Made by a program: the position numbers and the translations under genes | Part shown: positions 1 to 8,600 of the stretch, piece after piece | Layout: each line of letters starts with the position of its first letter | How positions within the stretch are numbered: the stretch's first letter is position 1 | Origin: Fimbriiglobus ruber | Lineage (GTDB): Bacteria; Planctomycetota; Planctomycetia; Gemmatales; Gemmataceae | Length of the DNA stretch: 64,000 nucleotides | Assembly (NCBI RefSeq): GCF_002197845.1 | Contig: NZ_NIDE01000002.1 | Span: 1 to 64,000, forward strand | Direction: 5' to 3' | The notes under the pieces: model-generated | What the model saw: only the letters and a program-made list of their open reading frames with translations | Database searches by the model: none | What the model was told of the DNA's origin: nothing

Positions 1-76
1 CTTCTTGGCGAACACGATGACCGGGACTTTTTTCAGGTTCGAGCTCTGGCGGATCCGGATCGAGCATGCAATTAAA

Positions 77-196
77 TTGGCCGCAGATGAACGCGGATAA
101 ACGCGGATCCGAGATCAGAAAGGCAGATGAAATTCGTTTTCAGATCTGTCTTTTCTGATCTCGGATCCGCGTTTATCCGCGTTCATCTGCGGCCAA
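77..196. repeat. Perfect 44-bp inverted repeat (large hairpin)
   Basis: Positions 77-120 and 153-196 are exact reverse complements over 44 bp, separated by 32 nt. With one mismatch the pairing extends inward by about 8 bp more on each side. The core of each arm contains GCAGATGAACGCGGATAA. Each arm is itself made of short direct repeats (ACGCGGAT-type). It lies directly upstream of the kinase start at 223, so it would form a very stable stem in the leader RNA or act as a terminator for a gene to the left. Motifs of this GCAGATGAACGC family are, from general experience, dispersed intergenic repeats in many bacteria; function is unknown. Confidence 0.9.
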
Positions 197-222
197 TATT
201 TCTTCCTTTAGAATTAAGCGAC

Positions 223-1209
223 ATGAAACCTTACCAGCTCTGCGGCCTCGGCAACGCCATCGTGGACATCTTCTTGGAGTTGTCGGACGCCGAGTTCGCG
301 GAACTCGGGTTCGCGCGCGGCGGGATGGTCCTCGTCGACGCGCCGGAGCAGAAACAACTCCTGGAGAAGTTCCACGCCCACGACCCGCGGCTCGTCAGCG
401 GCGGCTCGCTGGCGAACTCGGCGATCGCGTTCTCCCAGCTCGGCGGCAAGGCCGCGTTCATCGGCTGCGTCGGCGACGACCGGTACGGGCTGCACTACGA
501 GCGCGAGTTCTCCCACCTCGGCATCGACATCGGCACCCCCGTCATCGTGGGCGAGACGACCGGCACCTGCGTCTGCGTCATCACGCCGGACGCCGAGCGG
601 ACGATGCGGACGTGCCTCGCGGTGTCCAGCCACCTGTCCGCGAAGCACGTGGACGAGGACCGCATCAAGAATTCGGACTGGCTGTTCGTCGAGGGGTACG
701 TGTTCGCCAACCCGGAGACCGGCCAGGGGGCCATCCGCCGGGCGCTCGAACTCGCCAAGAAGCACGGCACGAAAGTCGCCATCACCTGCTCCGACGCCTT
801 CGTGGTCGAAGTCTTCGGCGGCCCGCTGTTCGACGCCCTGAAGCAGGCCGACTTGTTGTTCTGCAACGCGACCGAGGCCCGCGCGGCGACCAAGACGGCG
901 AGCGTGACCGAGGCGTTCGCCGCGCTCAAGTCGCTGGTACCGAACGCGGTCGTGACCGACGGGCCGCACGGCGCGCACGTCCGCTTCGGCGGGACCGAGG
1001 TCCACGTCCCATCGGTCGCGTGCGAGCCCAAGGATCTCACCGGCGCCGGGGACATGTTCGCGGGCAGCTTCCTGTACGGGATCACCCACGGCTTCCCGCC
1101 AGCGGTCGCGGCCCGCGGCGCCTGCCACCTGTCGTCCAAGGTGATCTCGCAAATTGGCGCCCGGCTGCACCAGGGAGCCCGCGAGACGTGGGACCACGCC
1201 GTGGCGTAA
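223..1209 (+). CDS. PfkB-family carbohydrate/nucleoside kinase (adenosine-kinase-like)
   Basis: A 328-residue cytoplasmic kinase of the ribokinase/PfkB superfamily, which phosphorylates a sugar or nucleoside hydroxyl with ATP. The N-terminus carries the substrate-binding strand (LCGLGNAIVDIFLEL). Around residues 60-80 comes the GGSLANSAIAFSQLGG region, the first PfkB signature. The C-terminal signature DLTGAGDMFAGSFLYG near residue 275 contains the GAGD anion hole and catalytic Asp. The order and length fit adenosine-kinase-like members; the exact substrate cannot be read from sequence. An in-frame extension to 127 exists, but it runs through the inverted repeat, and family proteins begin near MKPYQLCGLGN, so 223 is chosen. 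The ThpR-like gene follows 89 nt downstream on the same strand. Confidence 0.9.
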   Translation: MKPYQLCGLGNAIVDIFLELSDAEFAELGFARGGMVLVDAPEQKQLLEKFHAHDPRLVSGGSLANSAIAFSQLGGKAAFIGCVGDDRYGLHYEREFSHLGIDIGTPVIVGETTGTCVCVITPDAERTMRTCLAVSSHLSAKHVDEDRIKNSDWLFVEGYVFANPETGQGAIRRALELAKKHGTKVAITCSDAFVVEVFGGPLFDALKQADLLFCNATEARAATKTASVTEAFAALKSLVPNAVVTDGPHGAHVRFGGTEVHVPSVACEPKDLTGAGDMFAGSFLYGITHGFPPAVAARGACHLSSKVISQIGARLHQGARETWDHAVA

Positions 1210-1298
1210 GCAATGGCTGCGAAAAGACACAAAAAGCGCGAAAAATACGCAGAACATGAACGACGGGTCCGGTGGGACACGTCCGAAAGAGGTGACAC

Positions 1299-1883
1299 GT
1301 GGCACGAGTGCGGACGTTTATTGCCGTCGAGATCGGGGATACCGCCCGGACCGCCGCGATCGCCCTACAAAAAGTCCTCGCGCGGACCGGGGCGTCGGTC
1401 AAGTGGGTTGAGTCGAACAGCATGCACGTGACGCTGGTCTTCCTCGGCGAGGTGGACGACCGCGAACTGCCGGCCGTCTTCCGCGCGGTGTCGAAGGCCA
1501 CGGCCGGCGAGGCCCCGTTCCCGCTACACGTCGCCGGCGTCGGGGCGTTCCCGACCCCGCGGCGGCCCAAGACGCTCTGGGCCGGCATCACCGAGGGAGC
1601 CGACCGGCTGAGCCGCCTGCACGAGCGCATCAACACGCACCTCGTCGACCTGGGCGGCTACCGCCGGGAAGAGCGGGCGTACACGCCGCACCTGACGCTC
1701 GGCCGGGTCAAGTCCGAGGAAGACGGCAACCTCCTCGCGGCCGAGTTGCCGAAGCACCTGGCCTGGAACGGCGGGCAGACGGTGGTCAGCGAAGTGCTGG
1801 TCTTCAGCAGCGAACTCAAGCGCGACGGCCCCGAATATACTGTCCTCGGCCGCGCCGAACTCCTCGGCGATCCAGAGGAGTGA
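1299..1883 (+). CDS. thpR: RNA 2',3'-cyclic phosphodiesterase (2H superfamily, ThpR/LigT)
   Basis: A 194-residue protein of the 2H phosphoesterase superfamily. Characterised members hydrolyse RNA 2',3'-cyclic phosphate ends to 2'-phosphates and can ligate tRNA halves in vitro. The sequence opens with RTFIAVEI, the usual first strand. Both catalytic H-x-T-x tetrads are present: HVTLVFLGEV near residue 43 and HLTLGRVKS near residue 130. Length is normal for the family. The start is GTG at 1299, preceded by the purine-rich GAAAGAGG about 7 nt upstream; there is no ATG that keeps the first strand. It stands alone between an unrelated kinase and a DUF4058 gene, so context adds nothing about its substrate. 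Confidence 0.92.
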   Translation: MARVRTFIAVEIGDTARTAAIALQKVLARTGASVKWVESNSMHVTLVFLGEVDDRELPAVFRAVSKATAGEAPFPLHVAGVGAFPTPRRPKTLWAGITEGADRLSRLHERINTHLVDLGGYRREERAYTPHLTLGRVKSEEDGNLLAAELPKHLAWNGGQTVVSEVLVFSSELKRDGPEYTVLGRAELLGDPEE

Positions 1884-1968
1884 GCACCCCCAGCCTCGTA
1901 GGGGCCTCTCTCGTGCGGTAAAATCTCTTCCATCAGGTCCACCACGCCGGACTACCGAGGAGGGAATG

Positions 1969-2751
1969 ATGCCGTCCCCATTCCCCGGAATGGACCCGTA
2001 CCTGGAAGACCCGGGGTTGTGGGCGGACGTGCATCTCGGATTGATCTGTACCTGCCGCGAATTGCTGAATCGTCACCTCCTGCCGAAATACGTCGGGCGA
2101 CTTCAGGAGCGCGACTACGTCGAGTACGAAGACGATCCGGCGCGAGTGGAGTTGGTCGTTCCCGACCGCAAGACGACCGGAAAACATCAAACGACACCGG
2201 ACATCGTGGCCGAACCAGTCGGAGTGATCTTTGAAAACAACCTGGAGCGACGAGAATCGTGGATCGAGGTACTTGCCGTCGACACACGCGATGTCGTGTC
2301 GGTCATTGAAATCTTGAGCCCGAGTAACAAGGTCAAGGGGGCCGCCGGCCGGGAAAGCTTTCTCCAGAAGCGGCGCGAAATCCTGTCGTCCAACACGCAC
2401 TGGATCGAGATCGACCTCCTGCGGACCGGCGAGCGACAGCCGTTCGACGAACACATACCCGACCACGAGTATGTCGCGAGTGTCGTCCCTGCCGGTCAAC
2501 GACCGACGGGGCTCGCGTGGCCGATCCGGCTGACGCAACGGCTGCCCGTGGTCGGCATCCCCCTCCGCAAGCCGGACGCCGACGCGCCGCTCGATCTCCA
2601 GGCCGCGCTGACCTTGGCCTACGACCGAGCCGCCTATGACATGACCGTGGACTACACGCGGCCCCCGAAGGTGCCGCTGTCGCCGGACCTCGCCGCGTGG
2701 GCCGACCAGTTACTCAGGGAGAAAGGCTTGCGGAAAGGGGTGGATGGGTAG
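1969..2751 (+). CDS. DUF4058 family protein
   Basis: A 260-residue soluble protein of the DUF4058 family, known mainly from cyanobacteria, Chloroflexi and planctomycetes and without an assigned function. The family hallmark PSPFPGMDPYLEDP opens the protein, followed by WADVHLGLI. A central segment (residues about 85-125) has the pattern VIEILSPSNKVKG...FLQKRREIL followed by HWIEIDLLR, which looks like a PD-(D/E)XK-type core as in Uma2 proteins; that structural comparison is my inference. Two ATGs overlap at 1966 and 1969. The Shine-Dalgarno GGAGG at 1959-1963 is only 2 nt from the first but 5 nt from the second, and family members begin MPSPFPG, so 1969 is preferred. No membrane segment is visible. 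Confidence 0.88.
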   Translation: MPSPFPGMDPYLEDPGLWADVHLGLICTCRELLNRHLLPKYVGRLQERDYVEYEDDPARVELVVPDRKTTGKHQTTPDIVAEPVGVIFENNLERRESWIEVLAVDTRDVVSVIEILSPSNKVKGAAGRESFLQKRREILSSNTHWIEIDLLRTGERQPFDEHIPDHEYVASVVPAGQRPTGLAWPIRLTQRLPVVGIPLRKPDADAPLDLQAALTLAYDRAAYDMTVDYTRPPKVPLSPDLAAWADQLLREKGLRKGVDG

Positions 2752-2788
2752 CGGTAGATCATGTTGCCGCCACCCTGGCCGCCTACGG

Positions 2789-4378
2789 TCAATCCCCGTC
2801 GATCAGCCGCGCCGAATAGTCCCCCGCCCCGCGTTGCGGCGCGACCCAGATCGTGTATCGCCCCGACTTGGGCAGCTTGATCGCCATCAGACTGCCCGTG
2901 GCGGCGTTGCCTTTGTTTTCGCCCGCCAGCGGCACCCCGTCAGGGCTGCGGAGGCTCACGGCCGGCTCGAACACAGCCGAGCGCACGCTGAGAAAGACTG
3001 TCTGCCCTTCCTTGCCCTCAAAGGCCCAGAAGTCCACGCTGCCAGGTTGAATGGTGCCCTGGCCGCGGCCGCCCACCTGCAACTCCTTGAGCTTCGTTTC
3101 CTTCAACGCCAGGCGGAAATCGCCGCCGCCGCCGTCACCGAGCGAGGCGACTTGCAAGCGGTACAGACCCTCGGTCACGACCATGTGGGAAATGTGCCCC
3201 TCCAGGGCGTCGCCGTCGTCGCCGCTGTTGGCTACCTGGTTACCCTGGGAGTCGAAGAGGCGGAGGACCGGGACGAACGTTCGCGAGGCGAGGGAGGCCC
3301 GGAAGAGTTGCCCGGGAGTCGCCTTGAACGTGTAAAACGCGGTGCCGTTCACGGGCAGGGTGCCGTCGACCTCCTTGCCTTGCGCGATCGGTTCGCTCGG
3401 GTCGCGAATCGTGAGCTTGTACGTGACAGCCGTTTGCGCCAGGAGTTGCAACTGATACCGGCCGTCGGCGCCGAAAACCGGCGCGTACCGGACTCGGCCG
3501 CTCCGACTGGCGACCGGCAGGAACGTGAGTTCGGGGCGAGAACCCGACGTGGCAATCCTTTGTTCCTGAGACTTGTGGGCGGGCGCGGGGATTAGCCGCG
3601 ACAGCACCTCGCCCTTCTTCTCGATCTCGATGACCCGGAACGCTCCCGGCTTTTCCGGAAAGCTCCAGACGGCCAACTCGCCGGGTTGAAGTGTGCCCGC
3701 CTGCTCCTTGCCCTCGGTCAGGTCGAACCGCCGGGCTTCGCGGATCAGGAGGTCGTAGGAGTAATCCCGGGGGCCGGAAACGATCAGGCAGCACTCGCCG
3801 TCGTCCTCGATGTGGACGGTGCCGCCCCAGTCGCGGATCTCGCGCCCTTTGAAATCGAGCACTTTCCACGCTTCGGGCGCCACCCCTTTTAGGTCCGGGA
3901 CGAGGATCTGGTCCTTCGCGCCCGGGAAGTAGTGGTAGCTCTTGCCCTCGCGGTCGAAGGTGGCGACCGTTGGCTTACCGACCGCCAGCGGCCTGGCCCG
4001 GAAGCGCTGGACCTGGAGCGTGTAATTCCCGCCGCCTTGGTATTTGAAAGCGTGGACGCGGATTTCGTATTTGGCTGTCTCGGGCAGCCGGAATGAGAAC
4101 CGGCTCTCGTTGCCGGGGTCGTCCACTTCCTGGAGGAGCTTGCCTTCTTTCTCTCCCACCTTGGCCAGTTCCAGGATCGGGTCGAACTCCCGGCTCGCGA
4201 CGTGGGCGATGATCGTTTCGCCCTTCTCGCCCTCGAAGATCCAACGATCGAGCTGGTTGTGCGTCAGAAACTTGCTGTGGCTCCCGGGGCCGCCCAGATC
4301 CCGCACCGACTCCTGGGCGCGGGCGGGCACGGCGAACAACGCGAGAACGACCGATAGCGACCAGAGTTTCGCGGTCAT
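2789..4378 (-). CDS. Secreted multi-domain protein with pre-peptidase C-terminal (PPC)-like repeats
   Basis: A 529-residue exported protein. The N-terminus MTAKLWSLSVVLALFAVPARAQ is a clear Sec signal peptide with an ARA-Q type cleavage site. The rest consists of about four beta-sandwich units of roughly 110-130 residues. Each has the PPC-like pattern of a bulky-hydrophobic pair (RWIFEGEKGETI, AFYTFKATPGQLF, DFWAFEGKEGQTV), then Asp/Pro-rich loops (FDPILELAKV, FVPVLRLFDSQGN, FEPAVSLRSPDG), and a closing strand (YRLQVAS, YTIWVAPQ). No catalytic domain is seen, so it is probably a binding or structural envelope protein. The longer reading frame to 4534 lacks a signal peptide at its start; the ATG at 4378 fits. 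It lies 80 nt downstream of the LRR gene on the same strand, as the last gene of a possible sigma-A2M operon. Confidence 0.75.
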   Translation of the reverse strand: MTAKLWSLSVVLALFAVPARAQESVRDLGGPGSHSKFLTHNQLDRWIFEGEKGETIIAHVASREFDPILELAKVGEKEGKLLQEVDDPGNESRFSFRLPETAKYEIRVHAFKYQGGGNYTLQVQRFRARPLAVGKPTVATFDREGKSYHYFPGAKDQILVPDLKGVAPEAWKVLDFKGREIRDWGGTVHIEDDGECCLIVSGPRDYSYDLLIREARRFDLTEGKEQAGTLQPGELAVWSFPEKPGAFRVIEIEKKGEVLSRLIPAPAHKSQEQRIATSGSRPELTFLPVASRSGRVRYAPVFGADGRYQLQLLAQTAVTYKLTIRDPSEPIAQGKEVDGTLPVNGTAFYTFKATPGQLFRASLASRTFVPVLRLFDSQGNQVANSGDDGDALEGHISHMVVTEGLYRLQVASLGDGGGGDFRLALKETKLKELQVGGRGQGTIQPGSVDFWAFEGKEGQTVFLSVRSAVFEPAVSLRSPDGVPLAGENKGNAATGSLMAIKLPKSGRYTIWVAPQRGAGDYSARLIDGD

Positions 4379-4458
4379 GACTGCCTTCCTGGTTTTCGGG
4401 CGAGCGGGTTTTCGGGATGTGATCGTGTTATCCAACAAGATATCGTGCCGCAGTCGTG

Positions 4459-5577
4459 TTAATCGCTCAGGCGGCCGGCCCGGAAGCCGTAACCCGGGCG
4501 GGGAATCGTCTCGACGAGGCCGAACCGGTCCCAAAGACGGCGCAAGATTTCGCTCCGCCCCGCGTCTCCCACGACAAGATCGAGGGTCTGCAAATCCCGG
4601 AGGTAAGGCGATTGCGTCAAAGCACGCACCCCGGAAACGTCAATCGAATTACCAGAGAGATCCAGGTATCGGAGTGAAGCTGCCGTCGGCCAATTGGCAA
4701 TGGCTTCGGCCGCGACCCGCGTTAACTCCAGGCCCGCTAACTCCAGGTGTCGCAGATACGGAACCCGCGCCGATTCGGTCAGTGCGATCACCACCGCGTC
4801 GCCGGGCCGGTTGCCATCCAAGTTTAGCCGCGTCAGTTTGGCGAACGTGCTAGGACCGAACATCGCTCGTATTCCCTCCGGCCCGATTCTGTTAGACGCG
4901 AGCCCGAGTTCTTCCACCCGTTCGGCAAACGGCAAAGAGGCGAACAGACTCGCGGCGCGGTCGCCAATGCTTCCGCCTTCTACATCCAGACGGATCAAAT
5001 GCGGTAGGACGTTCGGCGAGGTCATGATTTCGAGATCACGGGTTTCGATTCCTGAGTAAGCCCAGCGGAGCGTCTCCAGATTACAGGCGTGGGGTGAACT
5101 AATCAGGGTCGCGATACTCGCGTGATGCCAGTTGAGTTCGAGCCTGCCGATTCGTTTGAATAAAGCGTTAGTAAAGAGTGTGTCGAGCCCATCCGTGGGT
5201 CGGACGAACAGTTCCCACAATGGAGCCTGATCCAAGATGCCAACGTAATTCTTAAATAGCTTGTGTGAGGTGAGTCTCCGATATGGTGGGGCGACGAAGC
5301 CGCGACAGAATGGGCTGCCGCGGATGTAATCGGATAGCCCGCGCCGGAACGCTTTGCGGTGACGGTGCCACAGGTCGCGTTCCCGCCGTATAAGTCGGTC
5401 GCGCCCGGGGTCATCCGCGGGCATCTTCGCGAGTTCGCACTGCACGCGGATGAACTCGGCCCGTGCGACACGGACCGGCTCCCCGGCTTCCTCCAGCCAG
5501 TCGGCGTACACGAGCCGCGGCAGGTCGTCGTGAGGGTGTTCCCAGATCGCCGCGAGCAACGATTCTTCGTTGGACAT
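4459..5577 (-). CDS. TIGR02996 domain protein with leucine-rich repeats
   Basis: A 372-residue protein. Residues 1-50 (MSNEESLLAAIWEHPHDDLP then RLVYADWLEEAGEP, ending near ECELA-type helix) are the TIGR02996 repeat-companion domain that Gemmata-group genomes carry in many paralogues. The middle is less distinct. From about residue 165 to 345 there are ribonuclease-inhibitor-like leucine-rich repeats, for example VEELGLASNRIGPEGIRAMF, LTRLNLDGN, LRHLELAGLEL and LRYLDLSGNSIDVSGVRAL. No signal peptide or membrane segment is visible, so it is probably a cytoplasmic interaction protein; the partner is unknown. The ATG at 5577 starts exactly at the TIGR02996 domain, and an in-frame extension to 5619 adds nothing recognisable. 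It lies 64 nt downstream of the A2M gene on the same strand. Confidence 0.85.
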   Translation of the reverse strand: MSNEESLLAAIWEHPHDDLPRLVYADWLEEAGEPVRVARAEFIRVQCELAKMPADDPGRDRLIRRERDLWHRHRKAFRRGLSDYIRGSPFCRGFVAPPYRRLTSHKLFKNYVGILDQAPLWELFVRPTDGLDTLFTNALFKRIGRLELNWHHASIATLISSPHACNLETLRWAYSGIETRDLEIMTSPNVLPHLIRLDVEGGSIGDRAASLFASLPFAERVEELGLASNRIGPEGIRAMFGPSTFAKLTRLNLDGNRPGDAVVIALTESARVPYLRHLELAGLELTRVAAEAIANWPTAASLRYLDLSGNSIDVSGVRALTQSPYLRDLQTLDLVVGDAGRSEILRRLWDRFGLVETIPRPGYGFRAGRLSD

Positions 5578-5641
5578 ACGCCCTTCGATTACGCCACCCG
5601 CATCGATTCGGCCACCCAACCCGCGAGCGAGTAGGTAGGCG

Positions 5642-8600
5642 TCACCAGCCTACGAGCGGCCCCTCCCGGCCGGCCATTGGCTCAATCTTAATGGACAGTG
5701 GCTCGACCCAGTGCTTGTGGTCCGCATTGTAGTAGAGGTAAGCGCGGCTCGCCGGGCCGCGGAATCTGCCGGGCACGTCGCATACGAGGTCGACCGTCAG
5801 GGCGATTTTCTGCTCCGGGGCGAGTTCCCGCCAGTACAAGATCAACTCGCGGCCGCGGATCTCGAAGTAGCTGATCTGCTGCTTCTCCCGCAGGTCCGTG
5901 AGTTGCTTCATGTCGGTCGGTACCTTCAGCCCGGCCGGCAGGCCCACGACGGCCACCGCCATCCCCTGGCCTTGCCTCTGGCTGTTTTCTAGCGTCACGC
6001 TCAGCGGCACCGTGTCGCCTTCGCGGGCGTCCGCTCGGGCCAGTTTTGTCCCGATCCTGACGGCACACTGCTCGGCGCTGAGCGGTGTGAGGGTCGTGTA
6101 CGAATAGCTCAGGGCGAACGGGTACGGCTGGCGGGCGTCGGTCGTGATCTCCACCTCGGTCCGCTCGCCCGGCTGGAAGGCGGCCTCCGGGTTGGGGATG
6201 TCGAGGGTGATCGTTTCGCCGTCCTTCTCGTCGAACTTCTTCACCCCGACCGACCGGCCGCCGACCAGAACCACGAACACGCCGCTTTCGGCCGGGTGGG
6301 CCGACTTCTTCGCGTGCAGGCTCAGGGCCTTCAGCGCCAGGATCGTCGACTGTGTCGAGCCGTAGCCGCCGTAGCCGCCGCGTTGCTGGCTGAGCCACTT
6401 CGTCGCGCTCTTGATGGTCGGGGCGTACGTCGGGTCGTTTGCCCGGAGCCAGCCGAGGAGGGCGAGCGCGGTCGTTTCGATCGCCAGGGCGCGGCCGCCG
6501 GACCGGGTGATACTCGTCACGGCTCCGGTCACTTCGCCATCCTTGAAGTGCTTGGTTCGCAGTCGGTCGAGCAGACGGTGGGCCGTCTCACGGTCGCCAC
6601 GGAGGAGCAGGACGTTTGCGGTCAACGCCACGAAGTAGGCGTCTTTGCCGGCGACGGAATTCTCGTCCAGGGCCGCGGTCTTTAGCGCGGCGATCTCGGT
6701 TTTCAGATCGAGTCGTTCGGCGTCCTCCGGGTCGCTCTCGACCAGGGCCCAAACGATGTAGGCGTCGGTCGTGTGCTTCGGGGCGCCGCCGAAGCCGTCG
6801 AGCGCCCGGGCGTTCCGCCGGAAGCCGCCCGCACCGTCCCGGCGGGAGAGCAGGAACGCCTGCGTCCGCCGAATCAATTCCGGGTCGACCGGGTGGACGC
6901 GGGCCATGTCTTTGAATTGCAGTAGGCCGTAAGCCGTGAGCGCCTCGTGGGCCATGTCCGCCGAGCCGAACCACTCGAAGCCCTGCTTCCGCCGCAAGGG
7001 CGTGTCCGGGCATTCGTAGTTCGTCAGCCGGGCGTACCCCTGGTCGAGGAGTTGCTTCGCCCGCCGGGCCACCTGGGGGTTCGACTGGTTCGTCTGGTTC
7101 AGGTAGTCGAGGATCATCGTGTTGGGGTAGTTCGCCGTCGACGTCTGCTCGAAGCAGCCGTGCGGCTCGCGGAGCATGCCTTCGAGCCCGTTCAGCAGGT
7201 CGCTCATCGTCGACGTGTAAACCTCCAGCTTGACGGCGAGGCTGCCGGGCACCACGTCCTTCGGCAGCGTGATCGTGCCGCGGGCGCGGGATTCGATCGT
7301 GTCGCTGATCGAGCCGACGCCGGGGAACCCGTCGGGGACGATGCGCGTCGTCCGGAGGATCGCGTCCGTATCGCCCGATGCGTTCGTTGCCCGGACCAGA
7401 ACGCTCGCGTCGCCCTGGAGTTTGTTGGCTTTCAGGCTGAAAGTCTGGCGGGTCTTCCCGTTCGCCGCGAGGGTGGTTGAGGCGGTCAGACTGCCTTCAC
7501 TCCGGAGACCGGTCGGGGTCAGCGCGATCGTGAGGGCTTGTGGGTCGTCGCTGTCGTTGGTGATGCGGACCGGCATCTCGACGATATCCGTGTGAGACAT
7601 TTCCAGCGGCAGCTTCGGATCGACGCTGAACGGCTTCCGCGCCTCGATCACCGCGGTAGTCGCCCCAATGCGGCCGTCCGTGGTGTGGCCGGCGACGAGC
7701 ACCTGATACCGCGCGATGTCGTCCGAAAGCTGGAACTCGACGGCGGCCTTACCGGAGGCGGGCAGGACCAGAACCGGGTGCCAGTAGACCGTTTCCGTGA
7801 AGTCGCTACGGACGCTGCCGAGGGCCGGGTCGCGCTGGTGGGCGTACTCGCGGAGGACAGAGGGCGGGACCAGTGTGCCGACGCCCGCGGGCTGGTGTTT
7901 ACGAAGCGCCGCCGCGATCTGCGACTGCTCACGAGACCTGTCAGGGAGCGGGCTGGCGGCGGCAGGCTTGCGAGGGGCTTGGGCGTTCTCGACCGGGCTC
8001 GGCTGTTGTCCCGCAAGTGCTTGAGGCTGTTGTCCCCCTTGTACTTGCGGGTCCCCTTGTTGTCCCGCAAGTACTCGAGGCCCTTGTAGTACTTGAGTAG
8101 GATTTAAGACCCCTGGCCGGGGCGCGGGGAGGTGCGCGGCTGCCTCGTCCCTCGTTGGCGGCGCGGCTGGGTCCATTGCCGCTCCGGGTCTTATCGCGGA
8201 GCCGACTGCTTCGAAGGCCATCGATGGTGCCTCATGCGACGCGAAGAATACGGTCGACATCGCGGTCAAAACCACGAGTAGCGCCAGGACTCCGAGACCG
8301 GCCCACGTACACCCCGTCTTCAGATTGGCCGCATGCCTGGCCTTGTCCTCCGAATCGGTCGCGGTCAAGTAGTCTTTAGCCGAGAAGAATAGCCAGCTGA
8401 CGAATACCATCGCCAGGCCAACAAATGTCAGAACAAACGGCATTTTCTCGAACCAGGATTTGTATCCTCGGAGTTCGGTCGCGACCGCCGTCTGCGCTCT
8501 CTCGGCCACGTCGATGGCAACCTGCGCCGCCGCAACGGCTGCGTTGCTGGTTTCCTTGGACGCGGACAAGCGACGGTCGGCGTCGTCCGCCTGAAGTGCG

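Noticed and set aside
1-76. A partial minus-strand gene at the left edge (IRIRQSSNLKKVPVIVFAKK in one frame)
   Set aside because: Under 25 codons are visible and the frame has no clear start; the slight likeness to a receiver-domain end is not enough to call.
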